A DNA stretch of 32,114 nucleotides, taken from Streptacidiphilus neutrinimicus (GTDB lineage: Bacteria > Actinomycetota > Actinomycetes > Streptomycetales > Streptomycetaceae). A model generated the notes under the pieces. The model did not search any database and had not been told where the DNA came from. It saw only the letters and a list, made by a program, of their open reading frames with translations. The stretch lies in NCBI RefSeq assembly GCF_000787815.1, contig NZ_BBPO01000026.1, forward strand, positions 66,542 through 98,655, given 5' to 3'. The position numbers and the translations under genes are program-made. Positions 30,976-32,114 of the stretch are shown piece by piece (position 1 is the stretch's first letter; every line of letters starts with the position of its first letter).

Positions 30976-31010
30976 GCAGGCCACGGCTGTGCTACTCGGC
31001 CGTGGCCTGC
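30976..31010. terminator. Strong bidirectional hairpin at a convergent junction, spanning the SnoaL-like stop codon
   Basis: GCAGGCCACGGC (30976-30987) pairs perfectly over 12 bases with GCCGTGGCCTGC (30999-31010), with an 11-base loop. The loop contains the stop codon of the minus-strand gene, and the right arm encodes its last residues. It lies 19 bases after the small basic gene. Confidence 0.7.
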
Positions 31011-31426
31011 TTCAGCACGACCTGGTACGCCTTCTCCTCGCCCCGCTCCGCCAGTCGCCAGCCCGCCTCGGTGCGCACCAGCCGGTCCACGTACCAGAGT
31101 CCGCACTGCAGCAGCCCGCCGTCGTCCGGCAGCGGCATCGGGTTGTGGCACATGGTCCGCGCTGTCGCGCGGTCGCCGTCCAGCTCGATGATCGTGTTGG
31201 CCACCAGGTGCTGCGTGGCAGGGAACAGCGGCAGCACCTCCTCCAGGAACGCGCAGACCTCCGGGACCGTCCCGCGCGGGCCGCCCATCGCGGAGTAGTC
31301 GACGACGGCGTCCTCGGTGAAGACGTCCTTGAGCGCCGCCCAGTCGCGGCTGTCCACGGCGTGCGCGTACCGCGCGAAGAGTTCCTGGATCTCCAGACGG
31401 TCCGACATCTCCTGCAGCGTCAGCAT
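30992..31426 (-). CDS. SnoaL-like / nuclear transport factor 2 family protein
   Basis: A 144-residue alpha+beta barrel protein. The opening LEIQELFARYAHAVDSRDWAALKDVFTEDAVVDYS and the later QHLVANTIIELDGDRATARTMCHN and WYVDRLVRTEAGWRLAER are standard for the SnoaL_4 group, in which Asp and His residues of the cone-shaped pocket act in cyclases, dehydratases or ketosteroid isomerase-like enzymes. The actual reaction is unknown. ATG 31426 gives a start close to the domain; the frame upstream is open but lacks family text. It converges on the small basic gene and is divergent from the lipoprotein gene. Confidence 0.85.
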   Translation of the reverse strand: MLTLQEMSDRLEIQELFARYAHAVDSRDWAALKDVFTEDAVVDYSAMGGPRGTVPEVCAFLEEVLPLFPATQHLVANTIIELDGDRATARTMCHNPMPLPDDGGLLQCGLWYVDRLVRTEAGWRLAERGEEKAYQVVLKQATAE

Positions 31427-31576
31427 GCGTGCCAGTGTGGGCGCGCGGGCGGGAGAAGAGAAGGCGTGTGCCCGCCTCGAACGGGCTAGGTCGGCGGGCG
31501 GCGCACGAAGCTCGCTCCTACGGTCGAAGGGACCGCCCGTGTCCATCGCGGGCCCCCGAAGGAGAGGCACAGCGGC

Positions 31577-32080
31577 ATGCTGACTTCCCGACGCCCGACC
31601 ACGATCGTGCTGTGCGTGCTGACGGCCGCCACGCTGGCCTCGGCCTCGGCCTGCTCCAGCAGCACCAAGAACGCCGTCTCGGGTGTCGCCAGTCAGGGCG
31701 CGTCCGCGGTCAGGAGCGCGGCGGCGAGTGCGGCGGCGAGCGTCGCGTCGAACGCGGCGTCGATGGCGTCCAGTGCGGCCGCGAGCGCCTTGGCGAGCGT
31801 GTCGGCGAAGGCCTCGGCCGGGGCGGTCCAGAAGAACGTGACCCAGGGCGCGTACTGCGCACCGGACGGCGCCTCCGGTGCGACCAGCGCCGGTACGGCG
31901 ATGACCTGCAAGAAGGACGCGGCGGGCAAGGACCGCTGGACCCCTGCGGCCAACCCCTCCGCGAGTGCGGCCGCGGGGCAGTTCTGCTCCCCGTCCGGTG
32001 CGACGGCGACCGGGAGCGGCGGCGCGAAGCTGACCTGCAAGGCGGGCTCCGACGGCCGCGACCGCTGGACGGCCCAGTGA
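31577..32080 (+). CDS. Putative lipoprotein with Ala/Ser helix and two Cys/DRWT modules
   Basis: A 167-residue exported protein. A signal segment (RRPTTIVLCVLTAATLASASAC) ends at Cys26, a possible lipidation site, although the residue at -3 is Ala rather than Leu. Residues 40-82 are an Ala/Ser-rich repeat of nearly pure A, S and V, probably a long helix or flexible stalk. Two related modules follow: 91-124 and 134-167. Each has Cys-17-Cys spacing (Cys94/111, Cys137/154), a G-A-rich centre, CK, and a DRWT ending. The Cys pairs could form disulfides outside the cell. ATG 31577 has GGAGAGG upstream. Function is unknown; attachment or binding at the cell surface is inferred. Confidence 0.75.
   Translation: MLTSRRPTTIVLCVLTAATLASASACSSSTKNAVSGVASQGASAVRSAAASAAASVASNAASMASSAAASALASVSAKASAGAVQKNVTQGAYCAPDGASGATSAGTAMTCKKDAAGKDRWTPAANPSASAAAGQFCSPSGATATGSGGAKLTCKAGSDGRDRWTAQ
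31847..32077 (+). repeat. Tandem 34-residue Cys/DRWT coding module, two copies
   Basis: Copy 1 (31847-31948) and copy 2 (31976-32077) encode modules with the shared pattern G-x-(Y/F)-C-x-P-x-G-A, a Gly/Ser/Thr-rich centre, T-C-K, then G-(K/R)-D-R-W-T. They are joined by a nine-residue Ala/Ser linker. The proteins match better than the DNA, so the duplication is old or under selection. Confidence 0.75.
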
Positions 32081-32114
32081 CCTGAGGCCCGCTGGGCCCG
32101 GTGACCTGAGGTCG

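Noticed and set aside
32070-32110. GTGACCTGAGG occurring twice at the window end and once near 6731
   Set aside because: The element is short, contains no symmetry, and the last part is cut by the window edge; nothing supports a function.
1-32114. CRISPR arrays, insertion sequences, phage genes, rRNA or tRNA genes
   Set aside because: I looked for spaced repeats, transposase motifs, terminal inverted repeats and RNA gene signatures and saw none.

Overview
The window is GC-rich, densely packed chromosomal DNA from an actinomycete, most likely a member of the Streptomycetaceae. The base composition, strong third-position GC, frequent GTG and TTG starts, purine-rich ribosome sites and many ATGA/GTGA overlaps all fit. 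So do the gene families: a DUF2156 aminoacyl-phospholipid-type protein, a DUF3516 helicase, a TIGR03086/DinB-like protein and a CYP107-like P450. I see no rRNA or tRNA gene, insertion sequence, phage gene or CRISPR array.

Layout. (1) 1-4512: the end of a polysaccharide deacetylase, a DUF2156 membrane protein, a poorly coding stretch, and a NarL-type two-component system on the minus strand. (2) 4688-9741, plus strand: a GH42 beta-galactosidase, a methyltransferase, a DUF2079 membrane protein and a GNAT acetyltransferase, converging on a DUF3516 helicase (9754-12270, minus). (3) 12443-14757: an operator-like palindrome and a 491-base gap, followed by an overlapping three-gene set (DUF2071, methyltransferase-like, small membrane protein). 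(4) 14791-18523: an SDR dehydrogenase divergent from a P450, then a Tat-type sulfite-oxidase-family molybdoenzyme overlapping a cytochrome b-type membrane partner. (5) 18553-20624, minus: a TIGR03086 protein and two TetR regulators, with a separate near-palindrome in front of the TIGR03086 gene. (6) 20838-27855, plus: a six-gene operon with a YtcJ-like amidohydrolase, a peptide-type binding lipoprotein, two permeases and two ATPases. It is divergent from one TetR gene. (7) 27868-32114: a secreted GH5 endoglycoceramidase-like enzyme (minus), an eight-helix membrane protein, a small basic protein, a SnoaL-like protein (minus) and a lipoprotein with two copies of a Cys/DRWT module.

How the genes work together. 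The clearest system is region 6. A perfect 19-base palindrome (20704-20722) lies in the divergent gap and contains TTGACA-like -35 boxes for both directions. The TetR protein probably represses itself and the amidohydrolase/ABC-transporter operon. The cell would import a solute by the lipoprotein-dependent ABC transporter and cleave an amide or similar bond with the amidohydrolase. The substrate cannot be told from sequence. The other coherent units are the molybdoenzyme/cytochrome pair, the DUF2071 operon with its orphan operator, and the TetR/TIGR03086 pair.

All functional calls rest on reading motifs and family resemblance by eye. No database search or alignment was run.
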